Source: Trichopria drosophilae
Taxonomy: Eukaryota; Arthropoda; Insecta; Hymenoptera; Diapriidae
Length of the DNA stretch: 64,000 nt
Reading direction: 5' to 3'
NCBI GenBank assembly: GCA_030407085.1
Contig: CM059585.1
Coordinates: forward strand, 64,494,501 to 64,558,500
In this document: positions 42,601-57,400 of the stretch, in pieces
Position numbering within the stretch: the stretch's first letter is position 1
Layout: every line of letters starts with the position of its first letter
Position numbers and translations under genes: made by a program
The notes under the pieces: generated by a model
What the model was told of the DNA's origin: nothing
Seen by the model: the letters and a program-made list of their open reading frames with translations, nothing else
Databases searched by the model: none

Positions 42601-44269
42601 TTTGGGAGGCAAAAGGAACTCCAGAGAAAAAATCGATTTTTTTTAATTTATGAAATTTTTTTGATTTTTGGAAAAAGCAAACTGCCTGTAATTCTCCCAT
42701 TTGTCATCAGATCAAAAACTTTCATAATGAAAAGTTGTAGAATCCTTGGGGGGGCAAAAGGAACTCCAGAGAAAAAATTTTATTTTTTGAAATTTTTGAA
42801 ATTTTTGAAATTTTTGGATTTTTGGAAAAAACAGATTGCCTGTAAATCAGCCAGTTTTCATCGGATCAAAAACTTTCATAAGGCAAAGTTGTAGAACTCT
42901 TTGGGGGGCAAATGAAACTCCCGAGAAAAAAATCGATTTTTTTATTTTTGAAATTTTTTGATTTTTTGAAATTTTTTGATTATTTGAAAAAAGACTACCT
43001 GTAATTCTCCCATTTGTCATCGGATCAGAAACTGTCATAATGAAAAGTTGTAGAATCCTTTGGGGGGCAAATGGAACTCCCGAGAAAAAAATCATTTTTT
43101 TGAAATTTTTGGATTTTTGGAAAAAACAGACTACCTGTAATTCTCCCATTTGTCATCGGATCAAAAACTTTCATAAGGCAAAGTTGTAGAACTCATTGGG
43201 AGGCAAAAGGAACTCCAGAGAAAAAATCGATTTTTTTTAATTTATGAAATTTTTTTGATTTTTGGAAAAAGCAAACTGCCTGTAATTCTCCCATTTGTCA
43301 TCAGATCAAAAACATTCATGATGAAAAGGTGTAGAACTCATTGGGGGGCAAAAGGAACTCCAGAGATAAAACCAAGTTTTCGAAATTTTTTTATTTTTGG
43401 ATTTTTGGAAAAAACCGATTGCCTGTAAATCAGCCAGTTTTCATCGGATCAAAAACTTTCATAAGGCAAAGTTGTAGAACTCTTTGGGGGGCAAATGGAA
43501 CTCCCGAGAAAAAAATCATTTTTTGAAATTTTTGGATTTTTGGAAAATTAGACTACCTGTAATTCTCCCATTTGTCATCGGATCAAAAACTTTCATAAGG
43601 CAAAGTTGTAGAACTCTTTGGGGGGCAAATGGAACTCCCGAGAAAAAAATCGATTTTTTTATTTTTGAAATTTTTTTATTTTTTGAAATTTTTTGATTTT
43701 TTGAAATTTTTTGATTATTTGAAAAAAGACTACCTGTAATTCTCCCATTTGTGATCGGATCAAAAACTTTCATAATGAAAAGTTGTAGAACTCTTTGGGA
43801 GGCAAAAGGAACTCCAGAGAAAAAATCGATTTTTTTTAATTTATGAAATTTTTTTGATTTTTGGAAAAAGCAAACTGCCTGTAATTCTCCCATTTGTCAT
43901 CAGATCAAAAACTTTCATAATGAAAAGTTGTAGAATCCTTTGGGGGGCAAAAGGAACTCCAGAGAAAAAATTTTATTTTTTGAAATTTTTGAAATTTTTG
44001 GATTTTTGGAAAAAACAGATTGCCTGTAAATCAGCCAGTTTTCATCGGATCAAAAACTTTCATAAGGCAAAGTTGTAGAACTCTTTGGGGGGCAAATGGA
44101 ACTCCCGAGAAAAAAATCGATTTTTTTATTTTTGAAATTTTTTGATTTTTTGAAATTTTTTGATTATTTGAAAAAAGACTACCTGTAATTCTCCCATTTG
44201 TGATCGGATCAAAAACGTTCATAATGAAAAGTTGTAGAACTCTTTGGGGGCAAAAGGAACTCCAGAGAA

Positions 44270-45835
44270 AAAATCAATTTTTTTTAATTTGTGAAATTTT
44301 TGGATTTCTGGAAAAAACAGACTGCCTGTAATTCTCCCTTTTGTCATTAGATCAAAAACTTTCATAATGAAAAGTTGTAGAACTCTTTGGGGTGCAAAAG
44401 GAACTCCAGAGAAAATACCGATTTTTTGAAATTTTTTTACTTTTGGAAAAAACAGACCGCTTGTAATTCTCCCATTTTTCATCAGATCAAAATCATTCAT
44501 AAGGCAAAGTTGTAGAACTCTTTGGGGGCAAAAGGAACTCCAGAGTAAAAATCGATTTTTTTTAATTTATGAAATTTTTTGATTTTTGGAAAAAACAGAC
44601 TACCTGTAATTCTCCCATTTGTCATCAGATCAAAAACTTTCATAATGAAAAGTTGTAGAATCCTTTGGGGGGCAAAAGGAACTCCAGAGAAAAAATTTTA
44701 TTTTTTGAAATTTTTGAAATTTTTGGATTTTTGGAAAAAACAGATTGCCTGTAAATCAGCCAGTTTTCATCGGATCAAAAACTTTCATAAGGCAAAGTTG
44801 TAGAACTCTTTGGGGGGCAAATGGAACTCCCGAGAAAAAAATCGATTTTTTTATTTTTGAAATTTTTTGATTTTTTGAAATTTTTTGATTATTTGAAAAA
44901 AGACTACCTGTAATTCTCCCATTTGTGATCGGATCAAAAACTTTCATAATGAAAAGTTGTAGAACTCTTTGGGAGGCAAAAGGAACTCCAGAGAAAAAAT
45001 CGATTTTTTTTAATTTATGAAATTTTTTTGATTTTTGGAAAAAGCAAACTGCCTGTAATTCTCCCATTTGTCATCAGATCAAAAACTTTCATAATGAAAA
45101 GTTGTAGAATCCTTTGGGGGGCAAAAGGAACTCCAGAGAAAAAATTTTATTTTTTGAAATTTTTGAAATTTTTGGATTTTTGGAAAAAACAGATTGCCTG
45201 TAAATCAGCCAGTTTTCATCGGATCAAAAACTTTCATAAGGCAAAGTTGTAGAACTCTTTGGGGGGCAAATGGAACTCCCGAGAAAAAAATCGATTTTAT
45301 TATTTTTGGATTTTTGGAAAAAACAGACTACCTGTAATTCTCCCATTTGTCATCAGATCAAAAACTTTCATAATGAAAAGTTGTAGAACTCTTTGGGGGG
45401 CAAAAGGAACTCCAGAGAGAAAATCGATTTTTTGAAATTTTTTTATATTTAGAAAAAACAGACTATCTGTAATGCTCCCATTTGTCATCGGATCACAAAC
45501 TTTCATAACGAAAAGTTGCAGAACTCTTTGGGGGGCAAAAGGAACTCCAGAGAAAAAATCGTTTTTTTTTTAAATTTTTGAAATTTTGTGATTTTTTGAA
45601 AAAACAGTGCTCTGTAATTCTCCCATTTGTCATCGGATCACAAACTTTCATAAGGCAAAGTTGTAGAACTCTTTGTGGGGCAAAAGGAACTCCAGAGAAA
45701 AAATTGGTTTTTTGAAATTTTTGGATTTTTGGAAAAAACAGACTACCTGTAATTCTCCCATTTTTCATCGGATCAAAAACTGTCATAATGAAAAGTTGTA
45801 GAATCCTTTGGGTGGCTAAAGGAACTCCAGAGAAA
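44270..45835 (+). repeat. island of diverged monomers within the array
   Basis: Two groups of monomers here carry many private differences (CAGACCGCTTG, AATGCTCCC, AACGAAAAGTTGCAG, CAGTGCTCTG, ACAAACTTTC). They flank one standard A-B-C-A-B stretch at 44605-45300. They resemble the old monomers of the left edge more than the homogenised units around them. Confidence 0.55.
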
Positions 45836-48800
45836 AAATCGATTTTTTTTAATTTATGAAATTTTTTTGATTTTTGGAAAAAGCAAACTGCCTGTAATTC
45901 TCCCATTTGTCATCAGATCAAAAACTTTCATAATGAAAAGTTGTAGAATCCTTTGGGGGGCAAAAGGAACTCCAGAGAAAAAATTTTATTTTTTGAAATT
46001 TTTGAAATTTTTGGATTTTTGGAAAAAACAGATTGCCTGTAAATCAGCCAGTTTTCATCGGATCAAAAACTTTCATAAGGCAAAGTTGTAGAACTCTTTG
46101 GGGGGCAAATGGAACTCCCGAGAAAAAAATCGATTTTTTTATTTTTGAAATTTTTTGATTTTTTGAAATTTTTTGATTATTTGAAAAAAGACTACCTGTA
46201 ATTCTCCCATTTATCATCGGATCAAAAACTTTCGTAATGAAAAGTTGTAGAACTCTTTGGGGGGCAAAAGGAACTCCAGAGAAAAAATTTTATTTTTTGA
46301 AATTTTTGGATTTTTGGAAAAAACAGATTGCCTGTAAATCAGCCAGTTTTCATCGGATCAAAAACTTTCATAAGGTAAAGTTGTAGAATTCTTTGAGTGG
46401 CTAAAGGAACTCCAGAGACAAAATTTTATTTTTTGAAATTTTTGAAATTTTTGGATTTTTGGAAAAAACAGATTGCCTGTAAATCAGCCAGTTTTCATCG
46501 GATCAAAAACTTTCATAAGGCAAAGTTGTAGAACTCTTTGGGGGGCAAATGGAACTCCCGAGAAAAAAATCGATTTTTTTATTTTTATTTTTGAAATTTT
46601 TTGATTTTTTGAAATTTTTTGATTATTTGAAAAAAGACTACCTGTAATTCTCCCATTTGTCATCGGATCAAAAACTTTCATAATGAAAAGTTGTAGAACT
46701 CTTTGGGGGGCAAAAGGAACTCCAGAGAAAAAATCGATTTTTTTTAATTTATGAAATTTTTTTGATTTTTGGAAAAAGCAAACTGCCCGTAATTCTCCCA
46801 TTTGTCATCAGATCAAAAACTTTCATAATGAAAAGTTGTAGAATCCTTTGGGGGGCAAAAGGAACTCCAGAGAAAAAATTTTATTTTTTGAAATTTTTGA
46901 AATTTTTGGATTTTTGGAAAAAACAGATTGCCTGTAAATCAGCCAGTTTTCATCGGATCAAAAACTTTCATAAGGCAAAGTTGTAGAACTCTTTGGGGGG
47001 CAAATGGAACTCCCGAGAAAAAAATCGATTTTTTTATTTTTGAAATTTTTTGATTTTTTGAAATTTTTTGATTAGTTGAAAGCAGACTACCTGTAATTCT
47101 CCCATTTGTCATCGGATCAAAAACTTTCATAATGAAAAGTTGTAGAACTCTTTGGGGGGCAAAAGGAACTCCAGAGAAAAAATCAATTTTTTTTAATTTA
47201 TGAAATTTTTTTGATTTTTGGAAAAAGCAAACTGCCTGTAATTCTCCCATTTGTCATCAGATCAAAAACTTTCATAATGAAAAGTTGTAGAATCCTTTTG
47301 GGGGCAAAAGGAACTCCAGAGAAAAAATTTTATTTTTTGAAATTTTTGAAATTTTTGGATTTTTGGAAAAAACAGATTGCCTGTAAATCAGCCAGTTTTC
47401 ATCGGATCAAAAACTTTCATAAGGCAAAGTTGTAGAACTCTTTGGGGGGCAAATGGAACTCCCGAGAAAAAAATCGATTTATTTTTTGAAATTTTTGAAA
47501 TTTTTGGATTTTTGGAAAATTAGTTTTTGAAATTTTTTGATTTTGATTTTTGGAAAAAACAGACTACCTGTAATTCTCCCATTTGTCATCGGATCAAAAA
47601 CTTTCATAATGAAAAGTTGTAGAACTCTTTGGGGGGCAAAAGGAACTCCAGAGAAAAAATCGATTTTTTTTAATTTATGAAATTTTTTTGATTTTTGGAA
47701 AAAGCAAACTGCCCGTAATTCTCCCATTTGTCATCAGATCAAAAACTTTCATAATGAAAAGTTGTAGAATCCTTTGGGGGGCAAAAGGAACTCCATAGAA
47801 AAAATTTTATTTTTTGAAATTTTTGGATTTTTGGAAAAAACAGATTGCCTGTAAATCAGCCAGTTTTCATCGGATCAAAAACTTTCATAAGGCAAAGTTG
47901 TAGAATCCTTTGGGTGGCTAAAGGAACTCCAGAGAAAAAATTTTATTTTTTGAAATTTTTGAAATTTTTGGATTTTTGGAAAAAACCGATTGCCTGTAAA
48001 TCAGCCAGTTTTCATCGGATCAAAAACTTTCATAAGGCAAAGTTGTAGAACTCTTTGGGGGGCAAATGGAACTCCCGAGAAAAAAATCATTTTTTTGAAA
48101 TTTTTGGATTTTTGGAAAAATTAGTCTACCTGTAATTCTCCCATTTGTCATCGAATCAAAAACTTTCATAAGGCAAAGTTGTAGAACTATTTGGGAGGCA
48201 AAAGGAACTCCAGAGAAAAATTTGATTTTTGAAAATTTTGAAATTTTTTGATTTTTGGAAAAAACAGACTACCTGTAATTCTCCCATTTGTCATCGGATC
48301 AAAAACTTTCATAAGGCAAAGTTGTAGAACTCATTGGGAGGCAAAAGGAACTCCAGAGAAAAAATCGATTTTTTTTAATTTATGAAATTTTTTTGATTTT
48401 TGGAAAAAGCAGACTGCCTGTAATTCTCCCATTTGTCATCAGATCAAAAACTTTCATAATGAAAAGTTGTAGAACTCTTTGGGGGGCAAAAGGAACTCCA
48501 GAGAAAAAATCATTTTTTGTTTTTTGAAATTTTTGGATTTTTGGAAAAATCAGACCTGTAATTCGCCCATTTGTCATCGGATCAAAAACTTTCATAAGGC
48601 AAAGTTGTAGAACTCTTTGGGGGGCAAATGGAACTCCCGAGAAAAAAATCGATTTTTTATTTTTGAAATTTTTTTATTTTTTGAAATTTTTTGATTTTTT
48701 GAAATTTTTTGATTATTTGAAAAAAGACTACCTGTAATTCTCCCATTTGTGATCGGATCAAAAACTTTCATAATGAAAAGTTGTAGAACTCTTTGGGAGG

Positions 48801-51459
48801 CAAAAGGAACTCCAGAGAAAAAATCGATTTTTTTTAATTTTGAAATTTTTTTGATTTTTGGAAAAAACAGACTACCTGTAATTCTCCCATTTGTCATCGG
48901 ATCAAAAACTTTCATAAGGCAAAGTTGTAGAACTCATTGGGAGGCAAAAGGAACTCCAGAGAAAACATCGATTTTTTTTAATTTATGAAATTTTTTTGAT
49001 TTTTGGAAAAAGCAGACTGCCTGTAATTCTCCCATTTGTCATCAGATCAAAACCTTTCATAATGAAAAGTTGTAGAATCCTTTGGGGGGCAAAAGGAACT
49101 CCAGAGAAAAAATTTTATTTTTTGAAATTTTTGAAATTTTTGGATTTTTGGAAAAAACAGATTGCCTGTAAATCAGCCAGTTTTCATCGGATCAAAAACT
49201 TTCATAAGGCAAAGTTGTAGAACTCTTTGGGGGGCAAATGGAACTCCCGAGAAAAAAATCGATTTTTTATTTTTGAAATTTTTTGATTTTTTGAAATTTT
49301 TTGATTTTTTGAAATTTTTTGATTATTTGAAAAAAGACTACCTGTAATTCTCCCATTTGTGATCGGATCAAAATCTTTCATAATGAAAAGTTGTAGAACT
49401 CTTTGGGAGGCAAAAGGAACTCCAGAGAAAAAATCGATTTTTTTTAATTTATGAAATTTTTTTGATTTTTGGAAAAAGCAAACTGCCTGTAATTCTCCCA
49501 TTTGTCATCAGATCAAAAACTTTCATAATGAAAAGTTGTAGAATCCTTTGGGGGGCAAAAGGAACTCCAGAGAAAAAATTTTATTTTTTGAAATTTTTGA
49601 AATTTTTGGATTTTTGGAAAAAACAGATTGCCTGTAAATCAGCCAGTTTTCATCGGATCAAAAACTTTCATAAGGCAAAGTTGTAGAACTCTTTGGGGGG
49701 CAAATGGAACTCCCGAGAAAAAAATCGATTTTTTTATTTTTGAAATTTTTTGATTTTTTGAAATTTTTTGATTATTTGAAAAAAGACTACCTGTAATTCT
49801 CCCATTTGTCATCGGATCAAAAACTTTCATAATGAAAAGTTGTAGAACTCTTTGGGGGGCAAAAGGAACTCCAGAGAAAAAATCGATTTTTTTTAATTTA
49901 TGAAATTTTTTTGATTTTTGGAAAAAGCAAACTGCCCGTAATTCTCCCATTTGTCATCAGATCAAAAACTTTCATAATGAAAAGTTGTAGAATCCTTTGG
50001 GGTCAAAAGGAACTCCAGAGAAAAAATTTTATTTTTTGAAATTTTTGAAATTTTTGGATTTTTGGAAAAAACAGATTGCCTGTAAATCAGCCAGTTTTCA
50101 TCGGATCAAAAACTTTCATAAGGCAAAGTTGTAGAACTCTTTGGGGGGCAAATGGAACTCCCGAGAAAAAAATCGATTTTTTTATTTTTGAAATTTTTTG
50201 ATTTTTTGAAATTTTTTGATTATTTGAAAAAAGACTACCTGTAATTCTCCCATTTGTCATCGGATCAAAAACTTTCATAATGAAAAGTTGTAGAACTCTT
50301 TGGGGGCAAAAGGAACTCCAGAGAAAAAATCATTTTTTTGAAATTTTTGGATTTTTGGAAAAAACAGACTACCTGTAATTCTCCCATTTGTCATCGGATC
50401 AGAAACTGTCATAATGAAAAGTTGTAGAATCCTTTGGGTGGCTAAAGGAACTCCAGAGAAAAAATTTTATTTTTTGAAATTTTTGAAATTTTTGGATTTT
50501 TGGAAAAAACCGATTGCCTGTAAATCAGCCAGTTTTCATCGGATCAAAAACTTTCATAAGGCAAAGTTGTAGAACTCTTTGGGGGGCAAATGGAACTCCC
50601 GAGAAAAAAATCGATTTTTTTATTTTTGAAATTTTTTGATTTTTTGAAATTTTTTGATTATTTGAAAAAAGACTACCTGTAATTCTCCCATTTGTCATCG
50701 GATCAAAAACTTTCATAATGAAAAGTTGTTGAACTCTTTGGGGGGGCAAAAGGAACTCCAGAGAGAAATTCGATTTTTTGAAATTTTTGAAATTTTTGGA
50801 TTTTTGGAAAAAACAACTACCTGTAATTCTCCCATTTGTCATCGGATCAGAAACTGTCATAATGAAAAGTTGTAGAATCCTTTGGGTGGCTAAAGGAACT
50901 CCAGAGAAAAAATTTTATTTTTTGAAATTTTTGAAATTTTTGGATTTTTGGAAAAAACCGATTTCCTGTAAATCAGCCAGTTTTCATCGGATCAAAAACT
51001 TTCATAAGGCAAAGTTGTAGAACTCTGTGGGGGGAAAAAGGAACTCCCGAGAAAAAAATCATTTTTTTGAAATTTTTTGGATTTTTGGAATTTTTGGATT
51101 TTTGGAAAAATTAGTCTACCTGTAATTCTCCCATTTGTCATCGAATCAAAAACTTTCATAATGAAAAGTTGTAGAACTCTTTGGGAGGCAAAAGGAACTC
51201 CAGAGAAAAAATCAATTTTTTTTAATTTATGAAATTTTTTTTATTTTTGGAAAAAGCAAACTGCCTGTAATTCTCCCATTTGTCATCAGATCAAAAACTT
51301 TCATAATGAAAAGTTGTAGAATCCTTTGGGGGGCAAAAGGAACTCCAGAGAAAAAATTTTATTTTTTGAAATTTTTGAAATTTTTGGATTTTTGGAAAAA
51401 ACCGATTGCCTGTAAATCAGCCAGTTTTCATCGGATCAAAAACTTTCATAAGGCAAAGT

Positions 51460-52635
51460 TGTAGAACTCTTTGGGGGGCAAATGGAACTCCCGAGAAAAA
51501 AATCATTTTTTTGAAATTTTTGGATTTTTGGAAAAATTAGTCTACCTGTAATTCTCCCATTTGTCATCGAATCAAAAACTTTCATAAGGCAAAGTTGTAG
51601 AACTATTTGGGAGGCAAAAGGAACTCCAGAGAAAAATTTGATTTTTGAAAATTTTGAAATTTTTTGATTTTTGGAAAAAACAGACTACCTGTAATTCTCC
51701 CATTTGTCATCGGATCAAAAACTTTCATAAGGCAAAGTTGTAGAACTCATTGGGAGGCAAAAGGAACTCCAGAGAAAAAATCGATTTTTTTTAATTTATG
51801 AAATTTTTTTGATTTTTGGAAAAAGCAGACTGCCTGTAATTCTCCCATTTGTCATCAGATCAAAAACTTTCATAATGAAAAGTTGTAGAACTCTTTGGGG
51901 GGCAAAAGGAACTCCAGAGAAAAAATCATTTTTTTGAAATTTTTGGATTTTTGGAAAAATCAGACTACCTGTAATTCGCCCATTTGTCATCGGATCAAAA
52001 ACTTTCATAAGGCAAAGTTGTAGAACTCTTTGGGGGGCAAATGGAATTCCCGAGAAAAAAATCGATTTTTTATTTTTGAAATTTTTTTATTTTTTGAAAT
52101 TTTTTGATTTTTTGATTTTTTGAAATTTTTTGATTATTTGAAAAAAGACTACCTGTAATTCTCCCATTTGTGATCGGATCAAAAACTTTCATAATGAAAA
52201 GTTGTAGAACTCTTTGGGAGGCAAAAGGAACTCCAGAGAAAAATTTGATTTTTGAAAATTTTGAAATTTTTTGATTTTTGGAAAAAACAGACTACCTGTA
52301 ATTCTCCCATTTGTCATCGGATCAAAAACTTTCATAAGGCAAAGTTGTAGAACTCATTGGGAGGCAAAAGGAACTCCAGAGAAAAAATCGATTTTTTTTA
52401 ATTTATGAAATTTTTTTGATTTTTGGAAAAAGCAGACTGCCTGTAATTCTCCCATTTGTCATCAGATCAAAAACTTTCATAATGAAAAGTTGTAGAATCC
52501 TTTGGGGGGCAAAAGGAACTCCAGAGAAAAAATTTTATTTTTTGAAATTTTTGGATTTTTGGAAAAAACAGATTGCCTGTAAATCAGCCAGTTTTCATCG
52601 GATCAAAAACTTTCATAAGGCAAAGTTGTAGAACT
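51460..52635 (+). repeat. array segment present three times (also about 55144-56319 and 60858-62033)
   Basis: The segment recurs at offsets of 3684 and 9398. It carries shared rare variants such as TTAGTCTACC, AACTATTTGGGAGG and CAAATGGAATTCCCGAG. It ends at the same monomer type in each copy. Confidence 0.75.
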
Positions 52636-54404
52636 CTTTGGGGGGGCAAAAGGAACTCCAGAGAAAAAATCGATTTTTTTTAATTTATGAAATTTTTTTG
52701 ATTTTTGGAAAAAGCAAACTGCCCGTAATTCTCCCATTTGTCATCGGATCAAAACCTTTCATAATGAAAAGTTGTAGAACTCTTTGGGAGGCAAAAGGAA
52801 CTCCAGAGAAAAAATCGATTTTTTTTAATTTATGAAATTTTTTTGATTTTTGGAAAAAGCAAACTGCCTGTAATTCTCCCATTTGTCATCAGATCAAAAA
52901 CTTTCATAATGAAAAGTTGTAGAATCCTTTGGGGGGCAAAAGGAACTCCAGAGAAAAAATCGATTTTTTTTAATTTATGAAATTTTTTTGATTTTTGGAA
53001 AAAGCAAACTGCCCGTAATTCTCCCATTTGTCATCAGATCAAAAACTTTCATAATGAAAAGTTGTAGAATCCTTTGGGGGGCAAAAGGAACTCCAGAGAA
53101 AAAATTTTATTTTTTGAAATTTTTGAAATTTTTTGATTTTTGGAAAAAACAGATTGCCTGTAAATCAGCCAGTTTTCATCGGATCAAAAACTTTCATAAG
53201 GCAAAGTTGTAGAACTCTTTGGGGGGCAAATGGAACTCCCGAGAAAAAAATCGATTTTTTTATTTTTGAAATTTTTTGATTTTTTGAAATTTTTTGATTA
53301 TTTGAAAAAAGACTACCTGTAATTCTCCCATTTGTCATCGGATCAAAAACTTTCATAATGAAAAGTTGTAGAACTCTTTGGGGGGCAAAAGGAACTCCAG
53401 AGAAAAAAATCGATTTTTTTATTTTTGAAATTTTTTGATTTTTTGAAATTTTTTGATTATTTGAAAAAAGACTACCTGTAATTCTCCCATTTGTCATCGG
53501 ATCAAAAACTTTCATAATGAAAAGTTGTAGAACTCTTTGGGGGGGCAAAAGGAACTCCAGAGAAAAAATCGATTTTTTTTAATTTATGAAATTTTTTTGA
53601 TTTTTGGAAAAAGCAAACTGCCCGTAATTCTCCCATTTGTCATCAGATCAAAAACTTTCATAATGAAAAGTTGTAGAATCCTTTGGGGGGCAAAAGGAAC
53701 TCCAGAGAAAAAATTTTATTTTTTGAAATTTTTGAAATTTTTTGATTTTTGGAAAAAACAGATTGCCTGTAAATCAGCCAGTTTTCATCGGATCAAAAAC
53801 TTTCATAAGGCAAAGTTGTAGAACTCTTTGGGGGGCAAATGGAACTCCCGAGAAAAAAATCGATTTTTTTATTTTTGAAATTTTTTGATTTTTTGAAATT
53901 TTTTGATTATTTGAAAAAAGACTACCTGTAATTCTCCCATTTGTCATCGGATCAAAAACTTTCATAATGAAAAGTTGTAGAACTCTTTGGGGGGCAAAAG
54001 GAACTCCAGAGAAAAAATCATTTTTTTGAAATTTTTGGATTTTTGGAAAAAACAGACTACCTGTAATTCTCCCATTTGTCATCGGATCAGAAACTGTCAT
54101 AATGAAAAGTTGTAGAATCCTTTGGGTGGCTAAAGGAACTCCAGAGAAAAAATTTTATTTTTTGAAATTTTTGAAATTTTTGGATTTTTGGAAAAAACCG
54201 ATTGCCTGTAAATCAGCCAGTTTTCATCGGATCAAAAACTTTCATAAGGCAAAGTTGTAGAACTCTTTGGGGGGCAAATGGAACTCCCGAGAAAAAAATC
54301 GATTTTTTTATTTTTGAAATTTTTTGATTTTTTGAAATTTTTTGATTATTTGAAAAAAGACTACCTGTAATTCTCCCATTTGTCATCGGATCAAAAACTT
54401 TCAT

Positions 54405-57400
54405 AATGAAAAGTTGTAGAACTCTTTGGGGGGCAAAAGGAACTCCAGAGAAAAAATCATTTTTTTGAAATTTTTGGATTTTTGGAAAAAACAGACTACC
54501 TGTAATTCTCCCATTTGTCATCGGATCAGAAACTGTCATAATGAAAAGTTGTAGAATCCTTTGGGTGGCTAAAGGAACTCCAGAGAAAAAATTTTATTTT
54601 TTGAAATTTTTGAAATTTTTGGATTTTTGGAAAAAACCGATTGCCTGTAAATCAGCCAGTTTTCATCGGATCAAAAACTTTCATAAGGCAAAGTTGTAGA
54701 ACTCTTTGGGGGGCAAATGGAACTCCCGAGAAAAAAATCGATTTTTTTATTTTTGAAATTTTTTGATTTTCTGAAATTTTTTGATTATTTGAAAAAAGAC
54801 TACCTGTAATTCTCCCATTTGTGATCGGATCAAAAACTTTCATAATGAAAAGTTGTAGAACTCTTTGGGAGGCAAAAGGAACTCCAGAGAAAAAATCAAT
54901 TTTTTTTAATTTATGAAATTTTTTTGATTTTTGGAAAAAGCAAACTGCCTGTAATTCTCCCATTTGTCATTAGATCAAAAACTTTCATAATGAAAAGTTG
55001 TAGAATCCTTTGGGGGGCAAAAGGAACTCCAGAGAAAAAATTTTATTTTTTGAAATTTTTGAAATTTTTGGATTTTTGGAAAAAACAGATTGCCTGTAAA
55101 TCAGCCAGTTTTCATCGGATCAAAAACTTTCATAATGAAAAGTTGTAGAACTCTTTGGGGGGCAAATGGAACTCCCGAGAAAAAAATCATTTTTTTGAAA
55201 TTTTTGGATTTTTGGAAAAATTAGTCTACCTGTAATTCTCCCATTTGTCATCGAATCAAAAACTTTCATAAGGCAAAGTTGTAGAACTATTTGGGAGGCA
55301 AAAGGAACTCCAGAGAAAAATTTGATTTTTGAAAATTTTGAAATTTTTTGATTTTTGGAAAAAACAGACTACCTGTAATTCTCCCATTTGTCATCGGATC
55401 AAAAACTTTCATAAGGCAAAGTTGTAGAACTCATTGGGAGGCAAAAGGAACTCCAGAGAAAAAATCGATTTTTTTTAATTTATGAAATTTTTTTGATTTT
55501 TGGAAAAAGCAGACTGCCTGTAATTCTCCCATTTGTCATCAGATCAAAAACTTTCATAATGAAAAGTTGTAGAACTCTTTGGGGGGCAAAAGGAACTCCA
55601 GAGAAAAAATCATTTTTTTGAAATTTTTGGATTTTTGGAAAAATCAGACTACCTGTAATTCGCCCATTTGTCATCGGATCAAAAACTTTCATAAGGCAAA
55701 GTTGTAGAACTCTTTGGGGGGCAAATGGAATTCCCGAGAAAAAAATCGATTTTTTATTTTTGAAATTTTTTTATTTTTTGAAATTTTTTGATTTTTTGAT
55801 TTTTTGAAATTTTTTGATTATTTGAAAAAAGACTACCTGTAATTCTCCCATTTGTGATCGGATCAAAAACTTTCATAATGAAAAGTTGTAGAACTCTTTG
55901 GGAGGCAAAAGGAACTCCAGAGAAAAATTTGATTTTTGAAAATTTTGAAATTTTTTGATTTTTGGAAAAAACAGACTACCTGTAATTCTCCCATTTGTCA
56001 TCGGATCAAAAACTTTCATAAGGCAAAGTTGTAGAACTCATTGGGAGGCAAAAGGAACTCCAGAGAAAAAATCGATTTTTTTTAATTTATGAAATTTTTT
56101 TGATTTTTGGAAAAAGCAGACTGCCTGTAATTCTCCCATTTGTCATCAGATCAAAAACTTTCATAATGAAAAGTTGTAGAATCCTTTGGGGGGCAAAAGG
56201 AACTCCAGAGAAAAAATTTTATTTTTTGAAATTTTTGGATTTTTGGAAAAAACAGATTGCCTGTAAATCAGCCAGTTTTCATCGGATCAAAAACTTTCAT
56301 AAGGCAAAGTTGTAGAACTCTTTGGGGGGCAAATGGAACTCCCGAGAAAAAAATCGATTTTTTTATTTTTGAAATTTTTTGATTTTTTAATTTTTTGAAA
56401 TTTTTTGATTATTTGAAAAAAGACTACCTGTAATTCTCCCATTTGTCATCGGATCAAAAACTTTCATAATGAAAAGTTGTAGAACTCTTTGGGGGGGCAA
56501 AAGGAACTCCAGAGAAAAAATCGATTTTTTTTAATTTATGAAATTTTTTTGATTTTTGGAAAAAGCAAACTGCCCGTAATTCTCCCATTTGTCATCAGAT
56601 CAAAAACTTTCATAATGAAAAGTTGTAGAATCCTTTGGGGGGCAAAAGGAACTCCAGAGAAAAAATTTTATTTTTTGAAATTTTTGAAATTTTTTGATTT
56701 TTGGAAAAAACAGATTGCCTGTAAATCAGCCAGTTTTCATCGGATCAAAAACTTTCATAAGGCAAAGTTGTAGAACTCTTTGGGGGGCAAATGGAACTCC
56801 CGAGAAAAAAATCGATTTTTTTATTTTTGAAATTTTTTGATTTTTTGAAATTTTTTGATTATTTGAAAAAAGACTACCTGTAATTCTCCCATTTGTCATC
56901 GGATCAAAAACTTTCATAATGAAAAGTTGTAGAACTCTTTGGGGGGCAAAAGGAACTCCAGAGAAAAAATCATTTTTTTGAAATTTTTGGATTTTTGGAA
57001 AAAACAGACTACCTGTAATTCTCCCATTTGTCATCGGATCAGAAACTGTCATAATGAAAAGTTGTAGAATCCTTTGGGTGGCTAAAGGAACTCCAGAGAA
57101 AAAATTTTATTTTTTGAAATTTTTGAAATTTTTGGATTTTTGGAAAAAACCGATTGCCTGTAAATCAGCCAGTTTTCATCGGATCAAAAACTTTCATAAG
57201 GCAAAGTTGTAGAACTCTTTGGGGGGCAAATGGAACTCCCGAGAAAAAAATCATTTTTTTGAAATTTTTGGATTTTTGGAAAAATTAGTCTACCTGTAAT
57301 TCTCCCATTTGTCATCGAATCAAAAACTTTCATAAGGCAAAGTTGTAGAACTCTTTGGGGGGCAAATGGAACTCCCGAGAAAAAAATCATTTTTTTGAAA

